Below are positions 8,333 through 17,376 of a stretch of 64,000 nucleotides of DNA, one piece after another. A program made the position numbers and the translations under genes. The stretch spans positions 41,053-105,052 of the forward strand of contig JALNLA010000002.1 of the NCBI GenBank assembly GCA_023267975.1, in the 5' to 3' direction. How positions within the stretch are numbered: position 1 is the first letter of the stretch; each line of letters starts with the position of its first letter. This stretch comes from Candidatus Terraquivivens ruidianensis (GTDB taxonomy: Archaea > Thermoproteota > Nitrososphaeria_A > Caldarchaeales > Wolframiiraptoraceae). Below the pieces are notes generated by a model that saw only the letters and a list, made by a program, of their open reading frames with translations, had not been told where the DNA came from and ran no database searches.

Positions 8333-9040
8333 CTATTTCCATTCTATCCTCTTCACGGTACCATCCTGCTGACCTACGTAGGTCATGTGGCAAACGTTTG
8401 CAAAGATCCCATTCTCGACGACGCCCGCTATCCGTTTAAGCTCAACCTCAAGCCTCGGCGGGTCTTTCAGCTCGCCAAAATCCACGTCGGCTATCATGTT
8501 ACCGTTATCGGAGAATACTGGCCCAAACTTTCCCGTACCGTGCCTAGGCTTAAGCTCGCCGCCAAGCTTCTTGACGGCGTTCTTAACGTGCGGTAGAGCG
8601 AAGGGCAGTACCTCGAGCGGTACGGGCATGCTTAGGGCTTTCTTCATCTTCGCATAGTCGGCGACATAAACCACGCGTTCGGCAGCATAGGCTATTATCT
8701 TCTCCCTAGTCAACGCCGCACCTCCACCTTTGATTACGTTGTTTTCTTCGTCTGACTCGTCAAAGCTGTCAATCGTTAAGTCTAAACTATCGTATTCGTA
8801 AAGCGTTGCCGTCCTCAGGCCTTCGGCGATGGCCAGCATATGCGAGCGGTACGAGGATGGAATGGTGACTATGTTTAGGCTCCTTTCTTCTACAAGTTTT
8901 CCCAGCTCCCGCAACAGCATCTCGACCGTCGACCCGCTCCCTATGCCGATAACCATGTCGTCAGATATCTCCTTGGTTAGGACGTCGACGATTGCTGCCA
9001 TTCTGGCCTTTAATATCCTATCATCGCTAACGCTCTGCAC
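8333..9040 (-). CDS. rpiA: Ribose-5-phosphate isomerase A
   Basis: A 235-residue protein interconverting ribose 5-phosphate and ribulose 5-phosphate in pentose metabolism. Family motifs seen are GIGSGSTVE (phosphate loop), DSFDESDEENNVIKGGGAALTRE (catalytic Asp/Glu region; shown as DGAD/KGGG in relatives) and ending MTYVG. The frame stays open upstream to 9139 but that part lies inside the neighbouring gene. The GTG at 9040 gives the usual family length and a 14-nt overlap with the upstream small membrane protein gene. Confidence 0.92.
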   Translation of the reverse strand: MQSVSDDRILKARMAAIVDVLTKEISDDMVIGIGSGSTVEMLLRELGKLVEERSLNIVTIPSSYRSHMLAIAEGLRTATLYEYDSLDLTIDSFDESDEENNVIKGGGAALTREKIIAYAAERVVYVADYAKMKKALSMPVPLEVLPFALPHVKNAVKKLGGELKPRHGTGKFGPVFSDNGNMIADVDFGELKDPPRLEVELKRIAGVVENGIFANVCHMTYVGQQDGTVKRIEWK

Positions 9041-9341
9041 CTTCCAGCTCCTCCATAAGCTTCTTGATGGATTCCTTAGCCGCGCTGAGCTTCTCGTACA
9101 GTTCATCAACCTCCGAGCTCTCCCTACCTTTGAACTCAAGTATAGCGGCCCGCAGCTCGTCGAGGCCCTTTAATTCTAGCTTGGGAAGCACGATCTCAAC
9201 GGCGTTAGAGCTGGACGGGAGGCTTTTCTCAACTTCCTGCTTAACTCCGTAACTCCAGCCTTTTATAAGGTAAAGGATGATGAGCGTAAACGTTGTGACA
9301 GTGAACGCAACGAGTATCGTTATCAGGTCAGGTTGTAACAT
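9027..9341 (-). CDS. Small membrane-anchored coiled-coil protein
   Basis: A 104-residue protein with one N-terminal transmembrane helix (about residues 6-28, LITILVAFTVTTFTLIILYL) and a charged, heptad-rich C-terminal region (about 60-104) likely to form a coiled coil. No recognised family. It is translationally coupled to rpiA by a 14-nt overlap, although a functional link to the pentose pathway is not evident. Confidence 0.55.
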   Translation of the reverse strand: MLQPDLITILVAFTVTTFTLIILYLIKGWSYGVKQEVEKSLPSSSNAVEIVLPKLELKGLDELRAAILEFKGRESSEVDELYEKLSAAKESIKKLMEELEGAER

Positions 9342-9390
9342 GGCCTTCAGACCATGAGTAAAACGCCGAGGGATTTATGCTTAGCCCCGC

Positions 9391-10023
9391 TCAGCCTAAT
9401 AATACGTTTATCAGCATGACCGCGCCCAAGATTATCAGCGTAAGACTTAGGGATAACATCAAGCCCCTCATCCGCTTCCCGGTAATAAACCTTGACGCTT
9501 TGCTAGCAAGGTGCGACACGAACGCGAGCCAGACGTAATCCATCCATACATGCGATACGTACATGATGCCGACGCCTACTAAGGATGCCAGCAACAGCGA
9601 GTCTAAGATGAGCTTCATGCCTACTGTAAGCCACCAAGCGATAAAGAGGGGATTCAAACCCGTGAAGAGCAAACCTATCAAAAATGCGTTGGCAGGAATC
9701 TTGAGATTCGTGTTGTTATTAAAAGATGCGCCCTGTCTAAGGGCACTTCTTAACTGTAGAACCCCAAAAACTACTATCGCCACCGAGCCTACGATTCCTA
9801 TAAAGAGCTTGCCCTGCGCTACGTTTACTGCCGATACCATGCCGAACGCCACGGCGAGAACGAGCGGAAACTCGAAGGCAGTGTGTCCCAAAGCGACCAT
9901 CAAGCCGGATCTTGCGCCACCCTTAACACCGTAGGCAACGGTTGCAAAGAAGAGCGGGCCGGGTGCCAGCGCACCAGAGGCTGAGACCACTATCACGGCA
10001 GGTATGAGGGACTCCCACCCCAT
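9391..10023 (-). CDS. LysE/RhtB-family amino acid exporter
   Basis: A 210-residue membrane protein with six hydrophobic segments and the family N-terminal signature ALAPGPLFFATVAYGVKGG followed by ALGHTAFEFPLV. LysE proteins export amino acids such as lysine, threonine or homoserine. I place the start at ATG 10023 because GGAGGA lies just upstream; a TTG at 10032 is less likely. It stands alone on its strand. The substrate cannot be read from sequence. Confidence 0.82.
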   Translation of the reverse strand: MGWESLIPAVIVVSASGALAPGPLFFATVAYGVKGGARSGLMVALGHTAFEFPLVLAVAFGMVSAVNVAQGKLFIGIVGSVAIVVFGVLQLRSALRQGASFNNNTNLKIPANAFLIGLLFTGLNPLFIAWWLTVGMKLILDSLLLASLVGVGIMYVSHVWMDYVWLAFVSHLASKASRFITGKRMRGLMLSLSLTLIILGAVMLINVLLG

Positions 10024-10178
10024 ATCCTCCAATAGTGTTAGAGTGTACGTAATAATCCTTTTTATTTTAGACGTTGCGATGGGTGCTTAGTGCTACGCAA
10101 AGACCAAAACCAGGATACGTAAAGCGTGTTCTCAACATTATGTGTGAGGGCTGCATACTAAAGAGCAGAATAAAGGAA

Positions 10179-11447
10179 TCATGATGAAGATTGGCTTACG
10201 TTCCTGCCTTTCAGGAAACCAGCCAACCCGCCGAATGCCCTCTTAAACATCTCACCCTCCTCATGCCCCCCAGATATTAACTCGACGTTCGTCCCGCTTT
10301 CCTCAGCCTCATCTACCAATACGTCTATCAAAGGAGTGACCTTCTTCGCCTGAAGCGTTTGGTTAAGACATGAGGGGCACTTTTGCGACAGTAAATTGGG
10401 TAAAATTACCTGAACCTCATCGTTATTTATTGTCTCCGTCTTGCTGTATCCGCAATTGCTGCACTCGATCTTTACCTCTACCCTATCCAAATCTTCGGAG
10501 ACAAGCAACGTCTCTAGCATTCCGTTTTTCAGGGCACCCCTCACAGCCTGCTCGCCATAAATTGCCCTACCGTTCTGGGACACGCTCTCGCTCATTAGGT
10601 GCTGAATGAGCTGCTTCTCCTCGACCAGCCTCGATTCCTTTAGTTGCTCTGAGGCCTTAGTGATGGCCTCCCTTATGCCGCTCTCTCCTGAGTACGATGT
10701 GTCAACGACGTACGTCTTGTCCCTAAAGCTGTAGTGGAGGTAGCCAGCGTTTAGAAACGCCTCCTTAGTCGGGCCAGGTCCCGCGACGATTATGCCCCGT
10801 ATATCAGGGTACGATAGGAATATCTCGTTCGCATGCTCCGCTACGCGCTTGTAATACTCGTTGAGGTTCTGCTCCCTCAACCTCTCAAACCTCCTTGCGG
10901 ACTGGCCGCCTGCCCTGTGCTTCCCCGGAACGCCCGATGTGAACGTCTTTGAAACCTCCAATCTTTTACCCTTGATGACGGCGACGGCAGCCTCCTCGTT
11001 GTCTATAACCAGTATCCCGTAAACGTCCTTTTCCTTAAGCTGCTCGAGGAGCGGTTCGAGCCTGAACTTGCTGTCGCAGCTATACAGGAAGGTGTTGATG
11101 GGCTCCGGAGGAATGACATGGTAGACCTCTATCTTCTCCGTTCCGGGCCCGTTCTGTGGAATCGCGCCGCTGAACACGGCTATGCCGTTGGGCTTGGCGT
11201 CGCTGAACAGCTTAAGCCTTTGTATGGCCCTCTCTATAGCATCCTGAACGTTCTTCCTTGTGGTCTTGGATTTAATGTTGGCGGCCGTTGCATACTCCTG
11301 CCTGAGGTAGTTGATAACGTCGAATATCTGTCTGTCGGGTGGCACATAAATCGAAACGAGTTCTGTACCTTTGCCCTCCTTACTCGCCAGCTCGTTTAAC
11401 AGCCTCTTAAACCTGTAAAGCTCTATAGAGCTCTTTTTCTGAACCAT
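10179..11447 (-). CDS. prf1: Peptide chain release factor aRF1
   Basis: A 422-residue protein that recognises all three stop codons in the ribosomal A site and triggers peptide release. It contains NIKSKTTRKNVQDAI (the NIKS stop-codon-recognition loop), the GGQ catalytic loop in KHRAGGQSARRFERL, and the C-terminal zinc-binding CSNCGY...CPSC region. The terminal ISGGHEEGEMFKRAFGG is typical of eRF1/aRF1. Full length. Confidence 0.97.
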   Translation of the reverse strand: MVQKKSSIELYRFKRLLNELASKEGKGTELVSIYVPPDRQIFDVINYLRQEYATAANIKSKTTRKNVQDAIERAIQRLKLFSDAKPNGIAVFSGAIPQNGPGTEKIEVYHVIPPEPINTFLYSCDSKFRLEPLLEQLKEKDVYGILVIDNEEAAVAVIKGKRLEVSKTFTSGVPGKHRAGGQSARRFERLREQNLNEYYKRVAEHANEIFLSYPDIRGIIVAGPGPTKEAFLNAGYLHYSFRDKTYVVDTSYSGESGIREAITKASEQLKESRLVEEKQLIQHLMSESVSQNGRAIYGEQAVRGALKNGMLETLLVSEDLDRVEVKIECSNCGYSKTETINNDEVQVILPNLLSQKCPSCLNQTLQAKKVTPLIDVLVDEAEESGTNVELISGGHEEGEMFKRAFGGLAGFLKGRNVSQSSS

Positions 11448-11479
11448 AGAGCTTATGTCCCCTCAACAACTACCGAATG

Positions 11480-11587
11480 TCAAGATTGCATGCCAGAATT
11501 TCTGCTCGACATATGAATACGGGTAACGTTATACTTGATGCCCGACACCCTTGAGGAATTAGGGCCTTTCGCCTTGGCACGACGCAT
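11480..11587 (-). CDS. Possible small basic protein in the aRF1 leader
   Basis: A 35-residue frame starting MRRAKAKGPNSSRVSG, rich in K, R and S, upstream of prf1 on the same strand. A minus-strand TATA-like TTTTAATAAG (about 11615-11624) lies the expected distance before its ATG, as for a leaderless mRNA. It has no recognisable family and could equally be untranslated leader of prf1. Confidence 0.22.
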   Translation of the reverse strand: MRRAKAKGPNSSRVSGIKYNVTRIHMSSRNSGMQS

Positions 11588-11639
11588 GTTTACCTGCTTA
11601 TTCAACCCATCTTCTTATTAAAATATCTTTAAACCGATA

Positions 11640-12833
11640 TCAGCTCGGCGGAGGTCTCTCGCCCAGCACCACGCTTACCTGTATTATCTGCTTAGCCCTA
11701 AAGACGGAGAATACTACAACGTCTCCTGGGCTTGTCCTCTCCTCGAGATACGTCAACATTTCCTCTATCGTTCTGATGGGTATGCCGTTTATTCCTACAA
11801 CGATGTCGCCGCCTACTTTAACCGTCTGACCTCCTATTCTTACGCTCCTATCACCGCCCCTAAGGCCTGCCCTATCGGCTGGGCCTTCTCGCACGACGTC
11901 CGTTATCAAGAAGCCTTTCGTTATGTTCACTCCCATGGCCTCAGCAATTTCCTCGTTCATGTTTACGCCCGTTATACCCATCCAGCTATGGGTGTAGCTT
12001 CCCTTCTCTATCAGGGCTGACACGACCCTTTTGACTATCGTGGACGGTATCGCATAACCAATACCCACGAAGCCACTGATAGGCGATTCTATGGCAGTAG
12101 TTACGCCGACGACTTCACCCTCCATGTTGATAAGGGGCCCACCCGAGTTTCCTGGGTTCACGGCAGCGTCAAACTGTATGACGCCTGGTATAGAATATCC
12201 GTAGGCTGTCTCCAAGAGCCTGCCCTTTTGACTCACGATACCCGTCGTCACACTTCCAGCTAAGCCGAATGGGCTTCCGACCACAAGGATTTGCTCGCCT
12301 ATCATCAGCTCCGATGAGTTCCCGAGCTTGAGCGGCCTTAGCACGGTACCGCTAGGCTCCACTCTTAGGACAGCTAAGTCGCTGTAAGGGTCCGTTCCGA
12401 TGACCGAGGCTACTAGGGACGTGCCGTCGAGGAAAGTTACGGTAATGCGGTAGCTATCCTCGACTACATGATTGTTCGTGACGATGTGACCGACTATGTC
12501 GTAAACAAAGCCTGAGCCGACGGAAGTACCGTACAAAGATGTCGCCCGGATTAAAACGACGGAGTCTTTAACCCGCTCGTAAACCTCCGTGACCGGGCTA
12601 GTAGCAATAACGGTCTTTGTGACTGTAGTATACGCAAAGCTCCTCTCTAAGCTTTCGAGTCTATTCAGTATTTCCTTATGGCTATTGTATAGCTTCCAGA
12701 GATTGTCAGAGAGTTCCGACACCTTAGCGTTAAGGCTCGTTAGCGTCGAGGCTGTGTTAAGAGCAAACCATGCTACCAACAAGGATGCAAGGATAACCAG
12801 CACAACCGCGGTGACCTTTCTTAAGCTGGACAT
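11640..12833 (-). CDS. HtrA/DegP-type serine protease with PDZ domain, membrane-anchored
   Basis: About 397 residues. A transmembrane helix near the N-terminus (LVILASLLVAWFAL) is followed by a coiled-coil-like stretch, a trypsin-fold protease and a PDZ domain. The triad is visible: His in NNHVVED, Asp in DPYSDLAVL and Ser in NPGNSGGPL. The PDZ domain covers the last 110 residues (GPADRAGLRGGD, GINGIPI). This fits an extracytoplasmic quality-control protease. I use ATG 12833, preceded by GAGGTCGGTGG. The longer TTG frame from 12899 lies at or upstream of the predicted transcription start. Confidence 0.9.
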   Translation of the reverse strand: MSSLRKVTAVVLVILASLLVAWFALNTASTLTSLNAKVSELSDNLWKLYNSHKEILNRLESLERSFAYTTVTKTVIATSPVTEVYERVKDSVVLIRATSLYGTSVGSGFVYDIVGHIVTNNHVVEDSYRITVTFLDGTSLVASVIGTDPYSDLAVLRVEPSGTVLRPLKLGNSSELMIGEQILVVGSPFGLAGSVTTGIVSQKGRLLETAYGYSIPGVIQFDAAVNPGNSGGPLINMEGEVVGVTTAIESPISGFVGIGYAIPSTIVKRVVSALIEKGSYTHSWMGITGVNMNEEIAEAMGVNITKGFLITDVVREGPADRAGLRGGDRSVRIGGQTVKVGGDIVVGINGIPIRTIEEMLTYLEERTSPGDVVVFSVFRAKQIIQVSVVLGERPPPS

Positions 12834-12944
12834 GGTAACTGAACCACCGACCTCTATTCTGCTTTTAAGCTTTTTTCCAAATTTTACAAAAATCCCCAAG
12901 CGCTTAATAACCGCTTACTCAAGCAGTATATGGGTGCGTAGAGT

Positions 12945-13628
12945 TTGAATTTGGTTCTTAAGCTAAGCGGACACCTAATATCAAGCAACGGTAGAATAGA
13001 CTACCAATTAATGGCTGAGTACGCGAAGCTTTTGGCAAAGTTGTATGAAGGTAAGGGGAAATGGATAGTGGTGGTCGGGGGCGGTGAGATTGCGAGGAGG
13101 TACGTCGATACGGCTAGGGCGCTGGGTGCAGACGAAGTGATGTGTGATGAGGTGGCAATACTGGTAACAAGGGCTAACGCAAGGTTAATGGCGGCATGCC
13201 TTGGCGATGTTGCGCAGCAACGCATACCTGCTTCAACAGAAGAGCTAAGGGAGCTTGCCGTTGACGGAAAGATAGTGGTGATGGGAGGGCTTCAGCCGGG
13301 CCAGTCAACAGTGGCCGTCGCCGCCCTAGCTGCATCGGTCATAAGGGCTGAAAGGCTTATAGTCACAACAGATGTGGGCGGCATCTACACGTCAGACCCG
13401 AAGGTTGACCCGAGCGCGAAGCCGTTACCACAAGTCTCGTTGTCTCAACTGTCTAAGATGGTAGCGGAGTTGCCACAGACCGCAGGCAAATACCCGCTGA
13501 TCGACAACTTAGCTATATCGATCTTGCAGAGGTCTAGAATAACGTGCGTGTACTTAAACGGCAGGAAATTGGATGATGTTAAGAAAGCAATAATGGGCGA
13601 AAGGGTTGGGACGTTAGTCATACCATAA
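12945..13628 (+). CDS. pyrH: Uridylate (UMP) kinase
   Basis: A 227-residue member of the amino-acid kinase fold. It phosphorylates UMP to UDP in pyrimidine nucleotide synthesis. Motifs are LVLKLSGHL (P-loop-like Lys-Gly), VVVGGGEIARRY, and TTDVGGIYTSDPK near residue 145. Size and N-terminus match the archaeal UMPK group. The start is TTG at 12945. It is divergent from htrA, sharing a short intergenic region. Confidence 0.92.
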   Translation: MNLVLKLSGHLISSNGRIDYQLMAEYAKLLAKLYEGKGKWIVVVGGGEIARRYVDTARALGADEVMCDEVAILVTRANARLMAACLGDVAQQRIPASTEELRELAVDGKIVVMGGLQPGQSTVAVAALAASVIRAERLIVTTDVGGIYTSDPKVDPSAKPLPQVSLSQLSKMVAELPQTAGKYPLIDNLAISILQRSRITCVYLNGRKLDDVKKAIMGERVGTLVIP

Positions 13629-13798
13629 CTCGACGGATGGTGTACAAACCGGTAAGCTTAGAAGGCATTTCGTGCTCCGAGCTGCCTCGTAGGATAATCG
13701 TATAGCTGAGAAACAATTTGTCCGTAAAAAATGTTTAAAGGTAATAAAGCATAAGAACGCGTTGATGGAACGTTAAGCGCTTTTAGATTCGTGGGTTG

Positions 13799-14893
13799 TT
13801 ACACTAAGTATCTTTTTACCCTCTCGCCGAGCTGGACGCCTAAACCAGGTCCTTTTGGTACGTATACGTAACCATCCCGAACCTCTAACGGCTCAGCGAG
13901 AAGCTCATCTATTACACCCGTGCCCGTGGTATCGAGCTCGAAGAGCTCAGTTCCAGGCGTGCTTGCCATCAAGTGTAAAGTCGCCGCTAGCAGTATGCCT
14001 GTTGAGAACACATGCGGCGAGCATACGACGTTAAAGGATTCTGCGAGCGCGCTGACCTTTTTCCCCTCAAGTATACCGCCTACCCTTGCTAGGTCCGGCA
14101 TAGCGTAATCCACCGCGCCTTTGACGAACATGTCCCTAAACCCGTACTTCGTGAACTCGTTCTCGCCAGCGGCTATCGGCAGGTCCGTGTAGTCCTTTAA
14201 CAACTTGTAACCTTCTAGGTCGAACGGAGGCAAGGGCTCCTCGTACCAGAAAACTTCATTCTCCTCGAACACTTCCGCAAATTTTATGGCTGTAGGCCTA
14301 TCGTAGCCACAGTTTATGTCAACCATGAGTTCGGCATCGTTCCCGATTGCCTTCCTCATAGCCCTGACCCTCACTTCATCATGCCCGAATCCCTTACCTA
14401 TGTGACACTTCACATATCTGAAGCCTTGGTTGACGAAGGAGGCTGCCCTCTTAGCCATCTCCTCGACATCGTCCCAAAATATGTCGCTCGCGTATGCTTC
14501 CAGCCTATCCCTATACAGCCCACCGATTAGCTTATACACTGGTACGTCGAGGGCCTTGCCGACTATGTCCCAGAGCGCCATCTCGACTGCGCTTATCGCA
14601 CAGACCCATGCTCCTTTCGGCTCCCAGTACAATCTCTGAAACATCTTTCTCCATAGCCTCTCGATATTGAATGGGTCTTCGCCGATTAGCATGGGTGTAA
14701 AGTTCCTCTCGACTATTTCCTTTATCACGTTTGGCACACCAACGCCCTCGCCCAACCCTTCAATACCGTCTTCGGTCTTTATTTGGACTATTGCCGTGCC
14801 TCTCTCCCTAAGCTCAGCCTTGGATGTTGCAAGAGGTTTATCGAGCGGTTTTTTCAGGATAAAAGCCCTGACGCTTTCTATTTTCATGCTCAT
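13799..14893 (-). CDS. Enolase-superfamily (mandelate racemase/MLE-like) enzyme
   Basis: A 364-residue protein with an N-terminal capping domain and a TIM barrel. Metal ligands are visible in VDINCGYD (Asp), WYEEPLPP (Glu) and AAGENEF (Glu). The second-strand catalytic element reads YVKCHIGKG, i.e. Lys-Cys-His rather than the common Lys-x-Lys, and a catalytic His lies in CSPHVFSTG. This suggests a mandelate-racemase-subgroup acid-sugar dehydratase or epimerase, substrate unknown. It stands alone with no sugar-pathway neighbours. Confidence 0.82.
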   Translation of the reverse strand: MSMKIESVRAFILKKPLDKPLATSKAELRERGTAIVQIKTEDGIEGLGEGVGVPNVIKEIVERNFTPMLIGEDPFNIERLWRKMFQRLYWEPKGAWVCAISAVEMALWDIVGKALDVPVYKLIGGLYRDRLEAYASDIFWDDVEEMAKRAASFVNQGFRYVKCHIGKGFGHDEVRVRAMRKAIGNDAELMVDINCGYDRPTAIKFAEVFEENEVFWYEEPLPPFDLEGYKLLKDYTDLPIAAGENEFTKYGFRDMFVKGAVDYAMPDLARVGGILEGKKVSALAESFNVVCSPHVFSTGILLAATLHLMASTPGTELFELDTTGTGVIDELLAEPLEVRDGYVYVPKGPGLGVQLGERVKRYLV

Positions 14894-15026
14894 GAGTTAC
14901 GCATCAGGTGAATAAATACATGTCGGAAGAAAGGCGTTACGGTAAGGATATCCTGCTCGGCTTGCCCCTATCGCCGTACATTTCTCTAACGGATAAATTT
15001 AAGCGAGGTAAACAAATCTGGTGGCA

Positions 15027-15110
15027 GCCGGGGTACCCGAGCCTGGTCAAGGGGGTGGGCTTAAGACCCACTGGCGTAGGCCATCCTGGGTTCGAATCCC
15101 AGCCCCGGCA
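15027..15110 (+). tRNA. tRNA-Leu (anticodon TAA)
   Basis: An 84-nt class II tRNA with a long variable arm. Acceptor GCCGGGG/CCCCGGC with discriminator A, anticodon stem GTGGG/CCCAC with loop CTTAAGA, and T arm CTGGG-TTCGAAT-CCCAG. CCA is not encoded. A TATA-like TAAATTTAAGC (about 14993-15003) lies about 27 nt upstream. Confidence 0.95.
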
Positions 15111-15420
15111 CTATTATCGAGCTTCGAGCCTAGGTCTTCAAATAGTCAGGCGAGGAATGGGTTTACGGAGATCGAGCCCCGCTGCTATGAGTTAGACTTG
15201 ATGGCTGTTCTGGAAAATCTTGAGAAAGCGATACTAGTAAGTAGAACTCAGCCATGCTCCGCTGCTCCAGCATAGACTTAGGGGCTCTCAAATTTGAGCG
15301 GCGAAAGGTCTTTCCAAAATATTTTCTTTTTTCTGAACAAGCTCGACCTTACTTTTCAATGGCCGAACTAGTACCGTAAGTTTAATTAATCTAATGATCC
15401 TTCGATATTAATGAGCGTTC
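15111..15420 (+). other. Intergenic region between tRNA-Leu and the CARF genes
   Basis: No convincing gene. Short open frames here are weakly supported. Near its right end an AT-rich GTTTAATTAATC (about 15379-15390) is a plausible TATA box about 35 nt before the first CARF gene. I looked for a repeat of the tRNA-Leu 3' end that would mark an integrated element and did not see one. Confidence 0.4.
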
Positions 15421-16188
15421 ATGAAGGTTTCCGTGATAGCTACACTCGGGACAAGTCCACCCGTCGTCACAGAGTTCATACAATACCTTGAGAAGGAGGA
15501 GAGGGTGTCGGACCTCACTCTGATAGTCACGGGTGAGAAAATGATCCAAGAGGGAGCCAAGCTCCTTGAGGCTGCTATCAAGAGCAGGTATCCTCATATC
15601 CACGTCCACATCAAGAATCTACCTTTTAACGATATAATCACCGACGAAGATAACATCAAATTCATGGGTATCTGCGCCGATATACTTAGGGAGCAACGGG
15701 AGAGATATAACGCCGATAAAATCTATGTATGTCTAGCGGGTGGGAGGAAGGAAATGGGCACATCGCTAGCTATGCTCGGCCAGATCCTAGATGTGGATGC
15801 TGTCTACCACGTTGTTGCTCCAAATATAAAGAGTATGAGCGTCGACTTAGAGCGGGCAAGGCACGATATATCCGAGTTGGCTGCCAGCCCAGACCCTATG
15901 GAATACTACACCAGGAAACGTGAGCTATTCGATGCTTTAATGTACCCGCCACCTTCAACTTACAACGTCATTCGAATACCAGTAATTCCTTATCCAAAGG
16001 AGGTATTATACCAGATAGCTTCCCTGCTCAGCGCCAATGTGATAGAGCGCAGCAAAGTCAGGATATCTCCAGACCTTATGAAGAGGCTATCCACAGCCGG
16101 ACTAATAAAGCTCACGAGAGAGAAGGTTTATGTCCTCGACGCCGGGCGAGCTTTCTATCAACAGATATTGCGTAAGGAAGGGTTTTAA
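15421..16188 (+). CDS. CARF-domain protein, ring-nuclease-like, with winged-helix tail
   Basis: A 255-residue protein opening with IATLGTSPPVVTEFIQYLE and carrying CLAGGRKEMGTSLAMLGQ. These are the two loops that form the cyclic-oligoadenylate pocket in CARF proteins, and they resemble the NE0113/Csx14-type ring nucleases of type III CRISPR systems. Residues about 190-250 look like a winged helix (LLSANVIERSKVRISPDLMK...LIKLTREK). Family knowledge suggests binding, and possibly cleavage, of cyclic oligoadenylate, or transcription control by it. No CRISPR array or Cas gene is visible nearby. It is followed after 49 nt by a second CARF gene. Confidence 0.75.
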   Translation: MKVSVIATLGTSPPVVTEFIQYLEKEERVSDLTLIVTGEKMIQEGAKLLEAAIKSRYPHIHVHIKNLPFNDIITDEDNIKFMGICADILREQRERYNADKIYVCLAGGRKEMGTSLAMLGQILDVDAVYHVVAPNIKSMSVDLERARHDISELAASPDPMEYYTRKRELFDALMYPPPSTYNVIRIPVIPYPKEVLYQIASLLSANVIERSKVRISPDLMKRLSTAGLIKLTREKVYVLDAGRAFYQQILRKEGF

Positions 16189-16237
16189 CAGATGAAAACC
16201 TTCAAAATCGTCAGATAGCTCATATCTGGGAGATTCT

Positions 16238-17143
16238 ATGGGGATAGTCCATTTCGCCGGTCTCGGTAGGTCGCCTGGGGCCGTCACTTCAGGTTTATGT
16301 TATCTGAAGGCAAACGAGGATAAACTAAGGGACGAGTTTAAAGGGAAGATCGTGGAGAGTGTTGTTATCTTCACTAGCCCTGAGATAGCTGAAGGGAGAG
16401 AGATGGCATACGATGTGGTGGATAATGAGTACATGCGGAGGGCTATGCGAAAGTCTTGGAAAAAGAATATGAGGAATTCCCTTAAAATCGTAAAGATGTT
16501 CCTTGATGAGGAGTTCGGCGAGCAGAAACACTTCTACATTAAAGTAAATGTTAACGATTTTAGCGAGTGCTTCAAGGTAATCGCAAAGGCTCTGCTCAAG
16601 TTTCATTCCCCTCATGAGGTAGGGAAGCACATATGGGCTAACATAACTGGCGGAACGAACGTATTGAATCTTGCACTAACGCAAGTTGCATATTTAAGCG
16701 GATTCATCCCTGTCCTTTACTATACCTTCGTAGCAGATCCAAGTAAGGACGGGAAGTATCTGAGACCATTTAGCCAGAAAGAGGATGAGTTTGATTTTAG
16801 AAGGATTTGGGTTCCAAAGACAAAGTTTGATGAAAGGTCTATCTACATCTATGAGGAGTTAAAGAACTATGACCGGATTAAAGATTGTGAACTTCTTAGT
16901 AGACTTAAAAATAAATATCCTGAGTTATTTGGCGGAATGGAAGTGTCAACATTTCGACGCGACTTTCTTAACGTCATGCCTGGTATAGGGTATGAAGAAA
17001 ACTGTAATTACCTTACTCCGAATGGAAAGGATATACTAAGAGTATTAAGCTCGCAATTAGTTAAAGCGCTCATAAGATTGGAGGAGTATCCTAAGGCTGA
17101 GATAGAGAGGTTATTCAGCGACTTAGAGCTACAGGAGTTGTGA
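16238..17143 (+). CDS. Second CARF-like protein with winged-helix C-terminus
   Basis: A 301-residue protein. N-terminal HFAGLGRSPGAVTSG and internal WANITGGTNVLNLALTQVAYL are the loop 1 and loop 4 patterns of a Rossmann-like CARF domain (about residues 1-170). Residues about 200-300 are helical and charged, with a likely winged helix; no HEPN (RxxxxH) or PD-(D/E)xK effector motif is evident. It is probably a sensor or regulator paired with the gene before it (49-nt gap, same strand). A 42-codon frame begins 4 nt after the stop. Confidence 0.62.
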   Translation: MGIVHFAGLGRSPGAVTSGLCYLKANEDKLRDEFKGKIVESVVIFTSPEIAEGREMAYDVVDNEYMRRAMRKSWKKNMRNSLKIVKMFLDEEFGEQKHFYIKVNVNDFSECFKVIAKALLKFHSPHEVGKHIWANITGGTNVLNLALTQVAYLSGFIPVLYYTFVADPSKDGKYLRPFSQKEDEFDFRRIWVPKTKFDERSIYIYEELKNYDRIKDCELLSRLKNKYPELFGGMEVSTFRRDFLNVMPGIGYEENCNYLTPNGKDILRVLSSQLVKALIRLEEYPKAEIERLFSDLELQEL

Positions 17144-17147
17144 CGAA

Positions 17148-17276
17148 ATGAACATATGGTTTGAGATTAAGAAGGATAATCGCGCAGCAGTCGCTAAGCC
17201 AGAGCAGGCTAAACGCGCTTATGAGAGAGAACCGAAGGTGAATTTCAAATCCCACACTTCCACCTTACAGAAATAA
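17148..17276 (+). CDS. Small hypothetical protein following the CARF genes
   Basis: A 42-residue frame (MNIWFEIKKDNRAAVAKPEQ...) starting 4 nt after the CARF gene's stop, so it would be cotranscribed. It is hydrophilic, rich in K, R and A, with no recognised domain. It could be a small partner protein or the decayed start of a larger gene. A TCCCAT/ATGGGA hairpin lies 13 nt downstream. Confidence 0.35.
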   Translation: MNIWFEIKKDNRAAVAKPEQAKRAYEREPKVNFKSHTSTLQK

Positions 17277-17289
17277 AAATATAAGAAAA

Positions 17290-17306
17290 TCCCATCAAAA
17301 ATGGGA
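17290..17306 (+). terminator. Hairpin downstream of the CARF operon
   Basis: A 6-bp perfect stem TCCCAT/ATGGGA with a 5-nt A-rich loop, just after the last small frame. It may mark the 3' end of the CARF transcript. There is no T-run, so termination is not certain. Confidence 0.3.
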
Positions 17307-17376
17307 GCTGAAGTTAAGTTTATATGCCGGCCCCGGTAACCTTTAAGGCAATCTGCTAGGTCCTAGGGAAAATAAC

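Noticed and set aside
15021-15275. Open frames crossing the tRNA-Leu
   Set aside because: They run through a clear tRNA gene and encode nothing recognisable.
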